Assembly (NCBI GenBank): GCA_964023205.1
Contig: OZ026835.1
Coordinates: 37,669,083 to 37,733,082, forward strand
Direction of reading: 5' to 3'
Source: Lutraria lutraria
Taxonomy: Eukaryota; Mollusca; Bivalvia; Venerida; Mactridae
DNA length: 64,000 bases
The notes under the pieces are model-generated. The model saw only the letters and a program-made list of their open reading frames with translations. It made no database searches and was not told the origin of the DNA. Below are positions 1-15,000 of the stretch, in pieces. Every line of letters begins with the position of its first letter. The stretch's first letter is position 1. The position numbers and the translations under genes were made by a program.

Positions 1-97
1 GATTGCTAGATTTTCATCATAACCAGCATCAATTACTTCTTGTATAAACTTCTTCCTTTGTTCATCTTTAGCACAGGCATTGTCATCTTCATTTTGT
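1..97 (-). CDS. RNF213: RNF213-like exon 26, partial (cut by window edge)
   Basis: Acceptor ATATTTTCTAG, phase 2 in, residues 1890-1922. 'DEQRKKFIQEVIDAGYDEN' resembles the short helical linker motif that precedes the AAA+ region. The exon runs out of the window at position 1 with the frame open. Confidence 0.85.
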
Positions 98-3000
98 CTA
101 GAAAATATAAACACACTGTTCCACATAAACATGGAAATACAGTAAAACTTGTGTTAGTAGCCATCTCAGACTAAAGGCCACACTGTCAATAAAAGCCATT
201 CTTTAAATAACCATCATTGATTATTTAAAACAAACTTACCTCTGAATAAAGGCTACCTGTCAATAAAGGCCACTTATGTCTTTCCTAAGGATGACCTATG
301 TTCACAAATATGACATTTACTAAATTTAACTAAAACAAGAAATGCGGCAGTGCCACGAAACCAGCTACCAACACACAAAATTTCATCTCATTATCTCAAT
401 CCTTACTTAAGTTATTGACCAGAAACTGATTTTCTATTTTTAGTTACAGTGACCTTGACCCTACTGGATCTAGATGGAATTCAAAAGCATGGACTGCATG
501 TAAGCTACCTTCACACAAAATTCCATCGCAATATCTTACTCCTTGATTAAGTTATTCACTGAAAACTGATTTTCTATTTTTAGCACAGTGACCTTGACCC
601 AACTGACCCCGAATACAATCCAAAGCAAATATTTCATGCAAGGATTCTAAATACCCATTTTAGTCAACATTGGTCATTCCAAACTTAAGTTATTGACTGA
701 ACACTGATTTTCTATTTTTAGTAACAGTGACCTTGACCCCACAGACCCAAGCTAGGTTTTGATTCAAGTATGCTAAATACCAAATTTAGTCAACATTGGT
801 CATTCCAAACTTAAGTTATTGACTGAACACTGATTTTCTATTTTTAGAAACAGTGACCTTGACCCAACAGAGCCCAAATACAATCTTAAGCTAGGTTTTG
901 ATTCAAAGATGCTAAATACCAAGTTTGGTCAAGATTGGTCAATCCGAACTTAAGTTATTGACCAGACACCGCCTGTTTGATTACCGCCCACCTGCACGCC
1001 CACAAATTTCGGCATTCTAATAACCAGGTTTCACTTTGAAAACCTGGTTAAAAACAGCAACAGATGAAATGTAGTTGTCATTTATTTTTTGTAGATCATA
1101 CACTAAGATTATTCCATTTGCAATCAAAATTTAAAATAAGTTATCCTCAATACAAACTAACAATATCAATGCATTTAACATCTGAACAACATAGTTTGTT
1201 CAATACATATCAAAGACAATAATTCTAAACTGTGGGCACTAATATAGTAACATTGTTATTTTTCAAATTGTTTTTCAATGTCACATTTATGGTAGTGTTA
1301 CATTCCCTAACAGCTGTAAATCATGTCATATTATAATATATGCTAGTTAATATACTAGCATTAACATACTCTGTTTCCATAGTCCCCACATCTTTCTCTT
1401 CAATAACCATGGCAGACTGAAGATCAATATTGTCCTTTGCTTCACTCATTGCTTGCATAAGGTCATCTACAAGTACACATTGAGAAATACTGTAGAACTA
1501 TTGAGTATAGGTCATTCATTAGGAAAGCATATCTATAAATTAAGAACAACTTTACTGATATAGCAATGCATGTATGTGTAGTTATGAATCTGAATAAGGA
1601 TGGGCAAGGAGATGACACTGTAAGAAGCCAAGATGTAAAGACATGAACAGTAAAATTGTAGACACACTAACCAGGTGTACAATCTTGCTTCACAGCAGAC
1701 AATAATGGATATATAAGATGGGATGGTTCCTGTTCGGTACCAACTTTCACAAGTTCCCTTTGCAGAATTACAAGTTGATCTACTGTGAAGTAATTCAGGT
1801 GAAGATAACTCTTTCTTTTCTTCTTGATGTATTGTAACCATTCGTCCAAACATTTCTCCATAAAGTTAGCAATCTCTGGAACCATATCCTTTAAGTCTTC
1901 TTTGGTTGATTTACGACCCTAAATAAATAAAAAGAAATTGACAAACTAGTCTACAATAAGTACTGTAGTCTGACACCTTAACTAAAACATTGGTTCAAAA
2001 TATTTAAAAAAAAACAAAAAAAAAACAAGAGGGCCAAGATGGCCCTATATCGCTCGCATGACAATCACTGTTCACTCATTAAAACATAGTTTTTGACCCC
2101 AGATGACCCATGTTAGAACTTGTCCTACATATAAATAAGACAAACATTCTGACAAAATTTGGTGAAGATCCAATCAAAACCATGAAAACTACAGCATAGA
2201 CAAGGTTTTCCTAAGATTTGACCTCGTGACCTAGTTTTTGACCCCAGACGACCAATGTTCGAATTTGTCTTACAAATCATTAAGACAAACATTCTGACTA
2301 GGTTTGGTGAAGATACGATCAAAATTTGACATCTACAGTGTTAATAAGGTTTTCCTAAGATTTGTCCTTGTGACCTGGTTTTTGACCCAAGGTGACCCAA
2401 TTTTGAACTTGTCATTAATACCATTAAGACAAACAATCTGACAATTAAAACCATGACATTGAGAGCTTTTACAACATTTTTACCTAAGATTTGACCTGGT
2501 GACCCAGTTTTTGACTCCGGCTGACCCATGTTCGACCTTGACCCACATATCATTGAGGCAAACATTCTGACAAGGTTTGGTGAAGCTCCAATTAAAACTG
2601 TGACATCTACAGTGTTAACAAAGTTTTCCTTAGATTTGACCTGGTGACCTAATTATTGACCCCAGATGACCCATATTTATACTTGACCGTTATATTATTA
2701 AAACAAACGATTTGACAAAGTTTGGTGAAGATCAAATAATAACTGTGAAATCTACAGTGTTAACATGGTTTTTCATAAGATTTGACCTAGCGACCCAGTT
2801 TTTGACCCAAGATGACCCATGTTCGAACTCGTCCACGATATTATGAAGACAAACATTCTGACAAGGTTTCATGATCATCCAATCAAAACAGTGACCTCTA
2901 GAGTATTCATAATGTTTTCCAGCAATTTGCCCTAGTGACCTAGTTTTTCACTGGAAATGACCCATTATCAATCTTGGCCTACATATTATTAAAATAACAT

Positions 3001-6000
3001 TCTGACAAAGTTTCATGAAGATCCAGTCAAAACAGTGATTTCTAAAGTGTTCACAAGGTTTTCCCTTATTTGGCCCCGGTGACATAGTTTTTTTACCCGA
3101 AATGGCCCAATATTGAACTCGTCCGAGATGTTGTTGATATTAACGTTCTGACCCAGTTTTTCGGACGGAGAGTGATCCTAATAGCTCACTTTGTCACTTT
3201 GTGACATGTGAGCTAAAAACATAGAGGTAATAAATTAATAATAATCATAAATCCTACAAACCCTCATTTGTGGTACACCATCACCCTGACCAAATGCTAG
3301 ATTGACACACACTGGACGTTCTGGATTTGGGTCACAAAAGAATCTTGCAGTCCAATCTTTAAACAGGACACAACCAGAGGACCATAGTTTCAGATAGACA
3401 TTACTTAGTCTTGTTAAACTATCAAATATCTGTAATATACAACACTTCCAATAAGATTCAAAATGCACAAAATGTCTGACAAACACAGGTATAAGAAAAG
3501 CAAGTCATAAAACCCGAAATTCATGTAGTAAAATATTAAAATTTTCTTTAAATTAAACCTCAGGTATTCTTTACAAAGTATGCTTTATTCAGTGATATAA
3601 GGTAAAGGTTTGTTTATTATAGTGTCACCCCTATTGAAAGGGCCAGCCAAGTTGGCTTATGAGATACCTTTTGTTCACACAATACCTCCCGAATCCCTTC
3701 ACTTTTTTGCCGAGTGCCTGGCTGAGATGGGCCAACTGTAACCATTATTCAACTAGCAGGCGACTCACCAACCAACTGTATCAGTTCAAACCCAGTCTCC
3801 ACTGGGTTTTGAACCTTAAATCTCCCATTCGGAAGGTGGACACCATAAACACACCACCATGGTTGTGGTACATATCTTAAGTGTTTATCATACTCACCAT
3901 GGTAAATCTATCAACACTGTCAGAACCTTTCTCAGCTTTTCCAGCCACCAACATTAGTCTACTCTGAAGGTCTTGTAATTGTGAGAATGTGTAGCTTCTA
4001 ATATGTTGTTTTCCTTTTTCTGTCTGTTTATCTGATTGTTCCCTTACAGACAGCTCTAGAATGTCTGCCAAAACCTGAGCATGAATCGTATAATGAAATT
4101 CCATGTTTCATTACACAAACAGTCATACAACACACAAAATATATCTAGAATCTATCAACAAAGATGAGGATATTCCTATCAATTACTAAAACCTTGACTA
4201 CAGTAATAAAAGATTATCATGATCCACTAATGTATAAGATGCAAAAATGAGTGTCGCAACTATCAAGTGAATTGGAAGTGGTTTTATAAATGATCACAGA
4301 TAATCATCAGATAGTCATGCAGGAACAAAAACGTATTCATACCAGAAGGGATACATCATGCTGTTGACTTAGATTTTTACGTTTCCAGGCATTTTTACCA
4401 ACAGTGTATATACCACAGGCATTGATGGCTTCAGCCTGCATAAGGGAGGTAACTTCTACAGAACCATGGGCTTTCTTTATACCTTTCATCCACTCTAACT
4501 GGTTATTTGTGTCTTCCTAGAATATGTATTTTGAAATTCATAATTACTTATTGCATTTAAAGCAGATTAAGTTTTTTCTTCAAATAGTTGGAATCTTTCA
4601 TGGATTATGCTTGATGTATAAAATGTATGTATTAACAAGGTAATAACCATATTTGTAGTTATCCATAGATAATGAATGCATATATTAATTACAAAAGACA
4701 TTCAAGAAGATCATAGGAAACAACATTCTTACCAACATTTTTGGTAGGTTGGGATTTGCATCAAATTCTCTCCAAACAATAGAACAATGATCCAGAAGTT
4801 CTTTATAGCCACAATCAGAAGCGAGATCAAATATTAATGGTGCATATCCTGTCACAGCTGAATGTAGGCACTGAACACGGGCTATATTTATTGGTTCATC
4901 ACCAGCAGAGAGAAATGCTAAATCAACGAATACCTTTAATTCCTTCAAACCACCTGAAAGATTACACAATGATGGTAGCCATAACAATTATAGTTTTGAA
5001 TCATAAACATAATGATCTTACCTACGATACCATGAACTGGTTTTTAAATCAAGAGAAGATAATTTTGCACTGGCTCTTAAGCAAGAAGAACTCTTAATAC
5101 TGAAAAAGTATTTGTTGTTATTTCAGCCCCAGAGAGGAGATACATGAGAACTGGGCATTTATACACTACTCTTTTCTAATAATTTTTCTTGGCTCTTACA
5201 TAATATGGCTGGTGGAAAACACCGATACACGCCTCATCCATTTTTCGGAGATTACCTAGACACAGTACAAGGTTGTAGTTAGAATTGGGAAACTGATAGA
5301 GTTCCTGAAATAACGAAAGACAGAGCTGAGATTCGATCCCACCACTTTCCAATTCGTAGATCAGCGTATTACCACTAGAGCACTATCAAACAGTCTCATG
5401 ATGTATCATGTAGCCTGTAACTTTCAGAAATCAGTGGCATTATTATTGGACCTTTACCTTTTTTCATAGATTCTTTCAACCAAGATACCAGTTTCCCGCA
5501 TTTCACAAAGGTATCTAAACACCGAGCTCTCTGCGTTGTCAACTCTTTCAAGGATTCACAAGCTTTCATCACTGATTCATCAAAGGATCTCATCTCCATT
5601 GCAGACTCTTCTTGCTGATATATTAAATATATTATACTGATCATTTGTAATGTTTAACAACAGACTGGTGTGGGAGAATGGTATTTTATACAGCCTATAC
5701 AACTGATTGAAATTTATCAAAATTAAATAAAATTAATGTTTTTTAACGATTCTAAATGTACCATCATACTTTATAATCATATGAATGTATTGCCTTAAAT
5801 GAAATGCGTGTACATGGAGCTTTCCATGTAGCATTAAGTTTATTAGCAAATATACTTGGACCACAGAAGTAAGGTGACTTTCACACATTTATAGCAGCAA
5901 TGCCTTAACACCAGTCACTCTAGGTCAAAAAGATTACAAGTCTTGTCAAATAAAAGGTTCTCAACAATATGAAACAAAGAGATGTTTTGAAATGCATTAT

Positions 6001-9000
6001 CTAAAGAAAATTCTATAATTCTGTTTGTAATTTGTGCACAAATTTTCAAAAGGAAAATCACATACTGTAGCAATATTTTTAATCTGTTTATAATCTCCTT
6101 TCAGTTTGTACAGGGCAGCAAATTTTAAAATCACTTTGGCTCCATTCACACAATGTCCCAGATGTCTGTATTTTTGCAGTTGGTTCACACGTTCTGAGAT
6201 TATCTTTGGACGTATTTCTAAGACATTCAACTCTTTTTTAATGTTTTCATACTGATCTTTGTATGTGCGCCCAATAATCTTCTCAAAATCAGTGAACTTC
6301 ATACACCCTGTTTCAATTTGTTCTCGGATGTCCTTCAAACTAAAAATACATAATATTATAGATAAAAATGTATGAAATAAAGAATATTGAATAAACAGGA
6401 AAGACATGTTTCAAATGTTCCTATAGGTGTGAACTATCAATTTGTCTACATTAATTTCTTATTTTGCATTCCTGACTGTACCCAACAATTAACGACAATA
6501 ATGCTGTTCTCCAAAAAAAACAGATAGCCAGCCAAATTCTAACAAGAGGGCCAAGATGGCCCTATATTGCTCACATGACAATCACTGTTCACCAATTAAA
6601 ACATTGTTTTGAACCGGTGACCTAGTTTTTGACCCAAGATGGCGATGTTAGAACTTGTCCTACATATTATTGAGACAAACATTCTGACAAAATTTGGTGA
6701 AGATCCAATCAAAACCATGAAAACTACAGCATAAACAAGGTTTTCCTAAGATTTGTCCTCATGACCTAGTTTTTTAGCCCAGATGACCTATGTTCGAATT
6801 ATGTCTTACATATCATTAAGACAAACATTCTGACAAGGTTTGGTGAAAATACAATCAAAATTTGACATCTACAGTGTTAATAAGGTTTTCCTAAGATTTG
6901 ACCTCGTGACCTAGTTTTTTACCCTAGGTGACCAATATTTGAACTTGTCCTTATTATCATTAAGACGAACAATTTGACGAAGTTTGACAAAGATCCAATT
7001 AAAACCATGACATTTAGAGCTTTCACAAGATTTTTACCTAAGATTTGATTTGACCTGGTGACCCAGTTTTTTACCCCGACTGACCCATGTTCAACCTTGA
7101 CCCACATATCAATACGGCAAACATTCTGACAAGGTTTGGTGAAGATCCAATCAACACTGTGACATCTACAGAGTTAACAAAGTTTCCTAAGATTTGACCT
7201 GGTGACCTAGTTATTGACCCCAGATACCACATATTTGTACTTGACTGTTATATCATTAAAACAAACGATTTGACAAAGTTTGGTGAAGATCCAGTGATCC
7301 ACTGTGAAATCTACAGTGTTGACACGGTTTTTCTTAAGATTTGACCTAGCGACCCAGTTTTTGACCCAAGATGACCCATGTTCGAACTTCTCCGAGATAT
7401 TATGAAGACAAACATCCTGTCAAGGTTTCATGATCATCCAATTAAAACAGTGAATTCTAGAGTGTTCACAAGGTTTTCCAGCAATTTGCCGTTGCCTAGT
7501 TATTGACCGGAAATGACCCATTATTGAAATAAACATTCTGACAAAGTTTCATGAAGATCCAATCAAAACAGTGATTTCTAAAGCATTCACAAGGTTTTCC
7601 CTTATTTGGCCCTGGTGACCTAGTTTTTTACCCCAAATGGCCCAATATCGAACTCGGCCGAGATTTTGTCAATATTAACATTGTAACCCAGTTTTGCTAA
7701 AATGAGCTAAAAATGTGGCCCCTAGTGTGTTCACAACATAAAGTTTGATGACTCACTAAGCCGGATGGAGACTGATCAGAAAAGCTCACCGTGTCACTTA
7801 GTGACATGTGAGCTAAAAACAAACATGAAACAATATCATGCAAGCTTTGTTTCATGGCTTCCAACCTAAAAGTACCTATGTATTCAATGAGGTATAACAT
7901 GCAAATAAATTGGGTCAGGCCAACACTTTTATCTAGCATTCATAAAACTAACAACTGAGCTGAAAAAAGATGGTATTTCAAACAAGGCAGGATTATTAGG
8001 ATTCATCCATAATTTCAGGACAGTGAGAACATAAAATATTGGTAACATAATGCGCCACTATTAACTACACTTTAAGACATGGATTATGCATATTATCATT
8101 TCAGTGCTGGGTCAAATACTCACTAATTCTTAACTGGTATCCAGACCCATTCCACAACTTGGTCCAACGTTTGAACATCACTGTTTTGACATTGTTTTTT
8201 CCATAACGACATGAATGTGCTGCTGTTGGTGATTTCATTCAATTCAGGAATTATTTCAAAAACAGCAGGTGAACATTTGAAGGCACAAATTCGGGACTGA
8301 AACTGTTCAACATTTGCTATTTTGCTCACATCTGCTGGTTGACAGAATTCTTTCATTTGGTATCTATCCAAGTTATTCCGTTTCTTCAATGTTTCATCAA
8401 TAGGACGCTTGTCAACTGTCAAGAACATTTATAATGAATAAAACTTGTACCTCAATATTTTTTCTGTATTTATAATGGTTAATATGTACTTTATTATTTG
8501 TTTAAGTGAAAATAAAGACTTCACATCCACATCATGTATTATATCATTTAACGAGATGTATTTCTATAACACTATGCCCCCAATGGGCGACCTGGACCTT
8601 TGACCTACTGACCTTTAAATGCACAGATCCTGTAGAGGTTGTTAAGAGTAACTAACATATGAAATTGAAATGATTTTAGGTGGAAGTGTTTTGATTTTAC
8701 AGGAAAGCTTAAAGTTTGGTACAAACAGACAGATCATCAAACAGAGAGACAGGCCAAAAACAATATGCCCCTATCTGGGCATAACAAGAAATCAATTACA
8801 TTTATATTAGAGCTTGGTATCGGTCCTTAAAAGCGTATCACAATATTTCATGCTGTATCGCGATACGTATCGCGATATATATAAATGGTAAATTTACAGA
8901 AAAACATTACAAATTAACATTAATATAATGCCTTGGGTAATAATACAGACAATAGCTCACAGTGTAGTTTCACATTTCAAATAATTTGTTCTGTTTTAGC

Positions 9001-12000
9001 AGTGTTAATGCATGTATAAATATAAATATGTATGTGTGCACAGTTAATAATATTACAAGATTGACCAGCATTTAGACATGAATAACACTTAACGACAATG
9101 TATGAACTTTTTTTACAATAATAAACATAAAGTTCAGTTATTTAAGCTTAACCCGATATATCGGTATGCTGAAAAAATATTGTGATATTAATATTGTCTA
9201 GCTGATATCGCGATATACAGATAAACCGATAAAACCTCCCAGCTCTTATTTATATCAATAAAGTACCTATGATAACAAAAGTGTCAAAATGAAACTAATT
9301 TTAAAGTGTACCTTCAGGTTTATGTTGGCACAGAGCTGCAAAATTAGCCATTTGCAAAGCTTGCATTTCAAAATCATTCAGTTCCTTTCGCCTAATCAAA
9401 AAAGCCTTCTTTATAAATGATGCATGATGGTTCTGAACAAGTTCTGCAATTTCTGCAAATTTTTCCTCATTTTCCATCAAAAGCCTAAACTCTCCTATGG
9501 TCAAAGCACCAGTAAGAAGGGCAGTAACTCTGCTTTCAACAACAGAAACAGCTTTGACCAAACATTCAGAACAATCAGAACTTAACATTTTCATTCTATC
9601 ATTACCTTTGTCTGAAAAAGTCATACATATAATGCTAAAAAGTATATAAAACTGCATCTTATCAGGATGTGAATATCACTTTACATGAAAATAAAAGAAA
9701 GCTCTATTGTATAAGTTAAATAATCTGTTCATTTTTTCGTTAATAATGACAGTCTAAGACAGCAGTATTTATATGCATAAATTATATTATTCTAGTACAC
9801 TGATTTTTCACATGCTAGACATTCAATTTAACTAATGAATACACGTATATTGCATGTATATAAACAGTTCTTTCCATTAAACACTTGTGGTTCTGCATTT
9901 ATTACAAATTTGATTCAAAGATGAACGTTGTGTGGTGTTAGTCAAATATTATGGAGTGCATTATTTTACTTTAAGCAGAGCTTATAAAGACACAATACTA
10001 TAAATAATTCAAATATCAAAGGTAGCCTTACTGTAAATGACATGTCAAGATACATTACTGAAATGTAAAGTTACTACATGAATTAAGGTAAGATAATTTA
10101 ATTAAGTCATTTCCTGGAATGGTATATAAAGTAGTCATTAAGTTACTATAGAAATACCATTCAATTTGTTTTTAGAAACAACATTTGAACTTACAAAAAA
10201 TCTTCAAGTATTGAGGCAATGGAGGCCATCTCATAGAATGAATAAGCATTCTAATTTCATCTTCAAATCTAACATTCTTTTTCCACTCAGACATAAACAA
10301 ATCTGACAAAAGTTCTCCATATCTTTTTTGTTCATAGTCTGAGAAGCTGACATAGTCAAGGTTATATCCATGTCCTACTGCCTGAAAATGTACAGAAGTT
10401 TAGTGAAAAAATGCAATGATGATAGAACTTCCCAAACAGATACTTTGATCTTGAAGATAATATTACTGGTGAATGATACATTGTTCGCTGTGGAAAATTT
10501 TGTTACAGGTAAGGTATTTGCCAATCAGTCCAATCATGACAGAGTGACCAGGACCAATCATTCTAACTAGAACTATCACTAAAGGTGATGAATACCCCCA
10601 GCTGCGGCCTTGACACAGTTATTGTTACATTTTACAGAGGGAAATATAATGCATTTTCATTTTTTTAATACCTGCAAATTGTTGCTTAGATATATCCTGA
10701 CCAGTTTCTAAATATACATTATATAACAAATAACAAAGGGCCATAACTCATTAAAATTTACTTGGACAAAACCTATTGTGGACATGCACAACAACATGTA
10801 AACTACTTATCACTTCTAAGAAGTTTCACTGAATTCCTGCATGTAGTTGCTGAGAAATGGTACGGGCAAAATTTGCCTAATTGTATAAAACAAAGGGCCA
10901 TAACTCAGTGAAAATTAATCCAAACAAAACCTGGTTATTGCATGCACAACTTGGCTTACTTTTTATAACTTCTGTGAAGTTTCATTGAATTCCTATGAGT
11001 AGTTACTGAGATATTGTATATACACTGTATAAAAAACAACAAAGGGCTATAACTCAGTGAAAATTTAACCAACCAAGACAAGCTTAATGGATGCACAACT
11101 AGGCTAACTACTTATCACTTCTGAGAAGTTTTGCTGAATTCCTGGCAGTAGTCAATGAGAAATAGTCAGGACAAAATTTGCCTATTGTATATACTGTAGA
11201 AAAAAAGAAAGGGCTATAACTCAGTGAAAATCAATCCAAATGAAAAATGATTTAAGCATGCACAACTAGGCTAACTACTTATTACTTCTGTGCAGTTTCG
11301 TTGAAATCCTGCGAGTAGTTGCTGAGAAATTGTCCGGACAAAATTTGCCTATTGTATATACTGTATAAAAACAACAAAGGGCTATAACTCAGTGAAAATT
11401 GATTCGAACAAAAACTGCTTTAAGCATGCACAACTAGGCTTACTACTGATCACTTCTGTGAAGTTTCATTGAGATCCTTGAGTAATTGCTGAGAAATTGT
11501 CCGGACAAAATTTGCCTATTGTATATACTGAATAAAAACAACAAAGGGGTATAACTCAGCGAAAATTAATCCGAACGAAAAATGCTTTAAGCATGCACAA
11601 CTAGACTTACTACTGATCACTTCTGTGAAGTTTCATTGAAATCCTGTAAGTAGTTGCTGAGAAAATCTCTGGACAAATTGTGTCTACAGACGCACGGACC
11701 GACCGACCGACCGACCGTCAAGCGTGAATCCAATATAGCCCCCATATATTTCATATCTGGGGGTATAATAAGGTGTGCTGCATTTCCACTATAATAAGCA
11801 AATTAACATGAGCATTATTTTCACATAAAACACAGATGACTTATATTTGACCTATCAAAATAAATCTTTGCAATTAAGGGAATAAAATATAATTGAACTG
11901 TCGTTTCGGGAGCTAATGAAGATGTAAATACCACCTGGAGAACGCAAAATATTAAATGAAGTCTATTCGGAGCAATGTTAGGCATCTTAAACAACAACTA

Positions 12001-15000
12001 GAAATGTGTCAGTAGGACACAGAAATGAGTGTTTTGTAGCAAATATGTGAATACAAGATAGAGCAGGTTGCTTGGGAATGCTGCCCATACATAGTAGGAG
12101 GTAAAGATCACCTAAGGGTGGTAAACACACAACTACATGTACTTTCACAATTTCAATATAAGCAATGAACGTAAATATATAAGTGTCCACTGTGACCTTG
12201 ACCTTTGAGTAAGCGACACAGTTTTTTGCGCATGACACGTGATCCAAATATGATGAACATTTGTGCCAATTTATTTCAAAATCCAATCATGCATGACAAA
12301 GTAATGAGCCGGACTAGAACATACACTTTCACTATATCCATAATAGTATGCACAAACTTTGAACGTCCACTGTGACCTTGACTTTTGAGTAAATGACGCA
12401 GTTGATACGCATGACACGCCGTCTTGATATGATGAACATTTGTGCCAGTTTATTTCAAAATCCAAACATGCATGACAGAGTTATAAGCCGGACACAAACA
12501 TATACACACAATGCTTTAGTGTTGACTGTGACCTTGACCTTTGAGCAAGCGACACAGTTTTTGCTCATGACACGTCGTTTTGATATGATGAACATTTGTG
12601 CCAATTTATTTTAAAATCCAATCATGCATGACATAGTTATAAGCCGGACACAAACATATACATATAATGCTTTAAGTGTCAACTGTACCTTGACCTTTGA
12701 GCAAGCGACACAGTCATTGCGCATGACACATCATCTTGATATGTTGAACATTTGTGCCCATTTATTTCAAAATCCAATCATGCATGACAGAGTTATAAGA
12801 CGGACACGAACATATACATAATTATAATGCTTTAAGTGACAACTGTGACCTTGACCTTTGAGCAAGCGACACAGTCGTTGCGCATGACACATCATCTTGA
12901 TATGATGAACATTTGTGCCAATTTATTTCAAAAACCAATCATGCATGACATAGTTATAAGCCGGATACGAACATATACATATAATGCTTTAAGTGACAAC
13001 TGTGACCTTAACCTTTGAGCAAGCGACACAGTTCTTGCGAATGACACCTCGTGTTGTTATGCTGAACATTTGTGTCAATTTATTTAAAAATCCAATCGTG
13101 CATGACAAAGTTATGAGCCATACACGAAAATCTGTAACACACAAACACACACACAATCACACACACACAAAATTCAGACCCAGAACCCCACTGTTTATAA
13201 TGTAATACTCCATAGCTAAACAAGAGGGTCAAGATGGCCCTATATCGCTCACATGACAATCACTGTTCACTCACTAAAATATTGTTTTGAACCGGTGACC
13301 TAGTTTTTGACCCCAGATGACCCATGTAAAAACGTGTCCTACATATAAATAGGACAAAAATTCTGACAAAATTTGGTGAAGACCCAATCAAAACCATGAA
13401 AACTACAGCATAGACAAGGTTTTCTTATGATTTGACCTCATGACCAAGTTTTTTACCCCAGATGACCTATGTTCGAATTTGTCTTATATTATCATTAAGA
13501 CAAACATTCTAACAAGGTTTGGTGGAGATACAATCAAAATTTGACAACTACAGTGCAAATAAGGTTTTCCTAAGATTTGACCTTGTGACCTAGTTTTTGA
13601 CCCTAGGTGACCCATATTTGAACTTGTCCTTATTATCATTGAGACGAAACAATCTGACTAGGTCTGGCCAATTAAAACCATGACATTTAGAGCTTTTACA
13701 AGATTTTTACCTAAGATTTGACCTTGAGACCTGGTTTTTGACCCTGGCTGACCCATGTTCAAGCTTGACCCACATATCATTGAGTTTAACAAGGTTTGGT
13801 GAAGATCCAATCAAAACTGTGATATCTACAGTGTTAACAAAGTTTTCCTAAGATTTGATCTGGTGATGTAGTTATTGACCCCAGATGACCCATATTTGTA
13901 CTTGACCGTTATATCATTAAAACAAACGATTTGACAAAGTTTGATGAAGATCCAATTATAACTCTGAAATCTACAGTGTTAACATGTTTTTTCATAAGAT
14001 TTAACCTAGCGACCTAGTTTTTGACCCAAGATGACCAATGTACTCGTCCAAGATATTATAAAGATAAATATTCTGACAAGGTTTCATGATGATCCAATCA
14101 TAACAGTGACTTCTAGAGTGTTCACAAGGTTTTCTAGCAATTTGCCCTAGTGACCTAGTTTTTGACCGGAAATAGCCCATTATCAAACTTGACCTACATA
14201 TTATTAAAATAAACATTCTGACAAAGTTTCATGAAGATCCAATCAAAACAGTGATTCACCAGGTTTTCCCTTATTTGGCCCTGGTGACTTAGTTTTTTAC
14301 CCCAAATGGCCCAATATCGAACTCGTCCAAGATTTTGTCGATATTAACGTTCTGACCCAGTTTTGCTAAAATTGAGCTAAAAAAGGTGGCCCCTCGTGTG
14401 TTCACAACATAAAGTTTGACGACACACACCACACGACGCCAGACGAAGACTGATCCTAAAAGCTCACCCTGTTACTTTGTGACATGTGATCTAAAAATGA
14501 AAACAAGTATCACAAGATGTGTTTTATAAACACCATGCCCCCTCCGGTTGCCCTTTTTGAAAATGCACAGGTCCTGTACAGATTGTCATGATGAACCAAG
14601 ATATGAAGTTCGATGATTGCAGGTGGTAGCGTTTTGATTTAATAGGCAAGGTTAAATTTCGGTACAGGCAAACAAAGGGCCATAAATCTGCTAAAAATTA
14701 TCGAATCACAAAACCCTAACAATATGTGCTGGTGAACATGGTGACAATAGTTCTATTTATTTTTAGTTTCCATTTCTTGGCTTTCCTATTAAGTGAAACA
14801 TCAACTCACAAGAAAAGCTGCCTGACTCATACAATTCTGCATACTTGGATTGAATGTATCCACCTTCTTGCAATAAAGAAGAACAAAGCTTTTCATCAAA
14901 TAAGAATCCTTGCATACCTGAAAACAAATTAAATGAATATGTTCAACACAATTATAATGACATAATACAATGAACAATCCAAATCAGAAAAAGTGTACAT

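Larger units (their letters stand above)
98..1369. other. Intron 25: MITE remnant plus family C element; 1055-1369 plain AT-rich
   Basis: Contains a pogo-like MITE remnant (140-310) and a family C minisatellite element (335-1054). The rest, up to the exon 25 donor, shows no structure I can name. Confidence 0.7.

Noticed and set aside
2040..3190. Minus-strand ORFs with 'SKTRS.GQILGK' text in family A copies (also near 6.9, 14.0, 16.2, 17.3 and 53.6 kb)
   Set aside because: They recur only because the same 125-bp noncoding unit is repeated; no copy has a consistent start or end.
13139..13168. AC-rich run considered as an independent microsatellite locus
   Set aside because: It is the tail of the family G element, at its expected place.
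12393..13205. Chain of plus-strand ORFs with repeated 'MMNICANLFQ' and 'LTFEQATQ' text, at first sight a repeat protein
   Set aside because: They are successive 155-bp minisatellite units of family G read in whichever frame stays open; there is no conserved start, splice pattern or codon bias.
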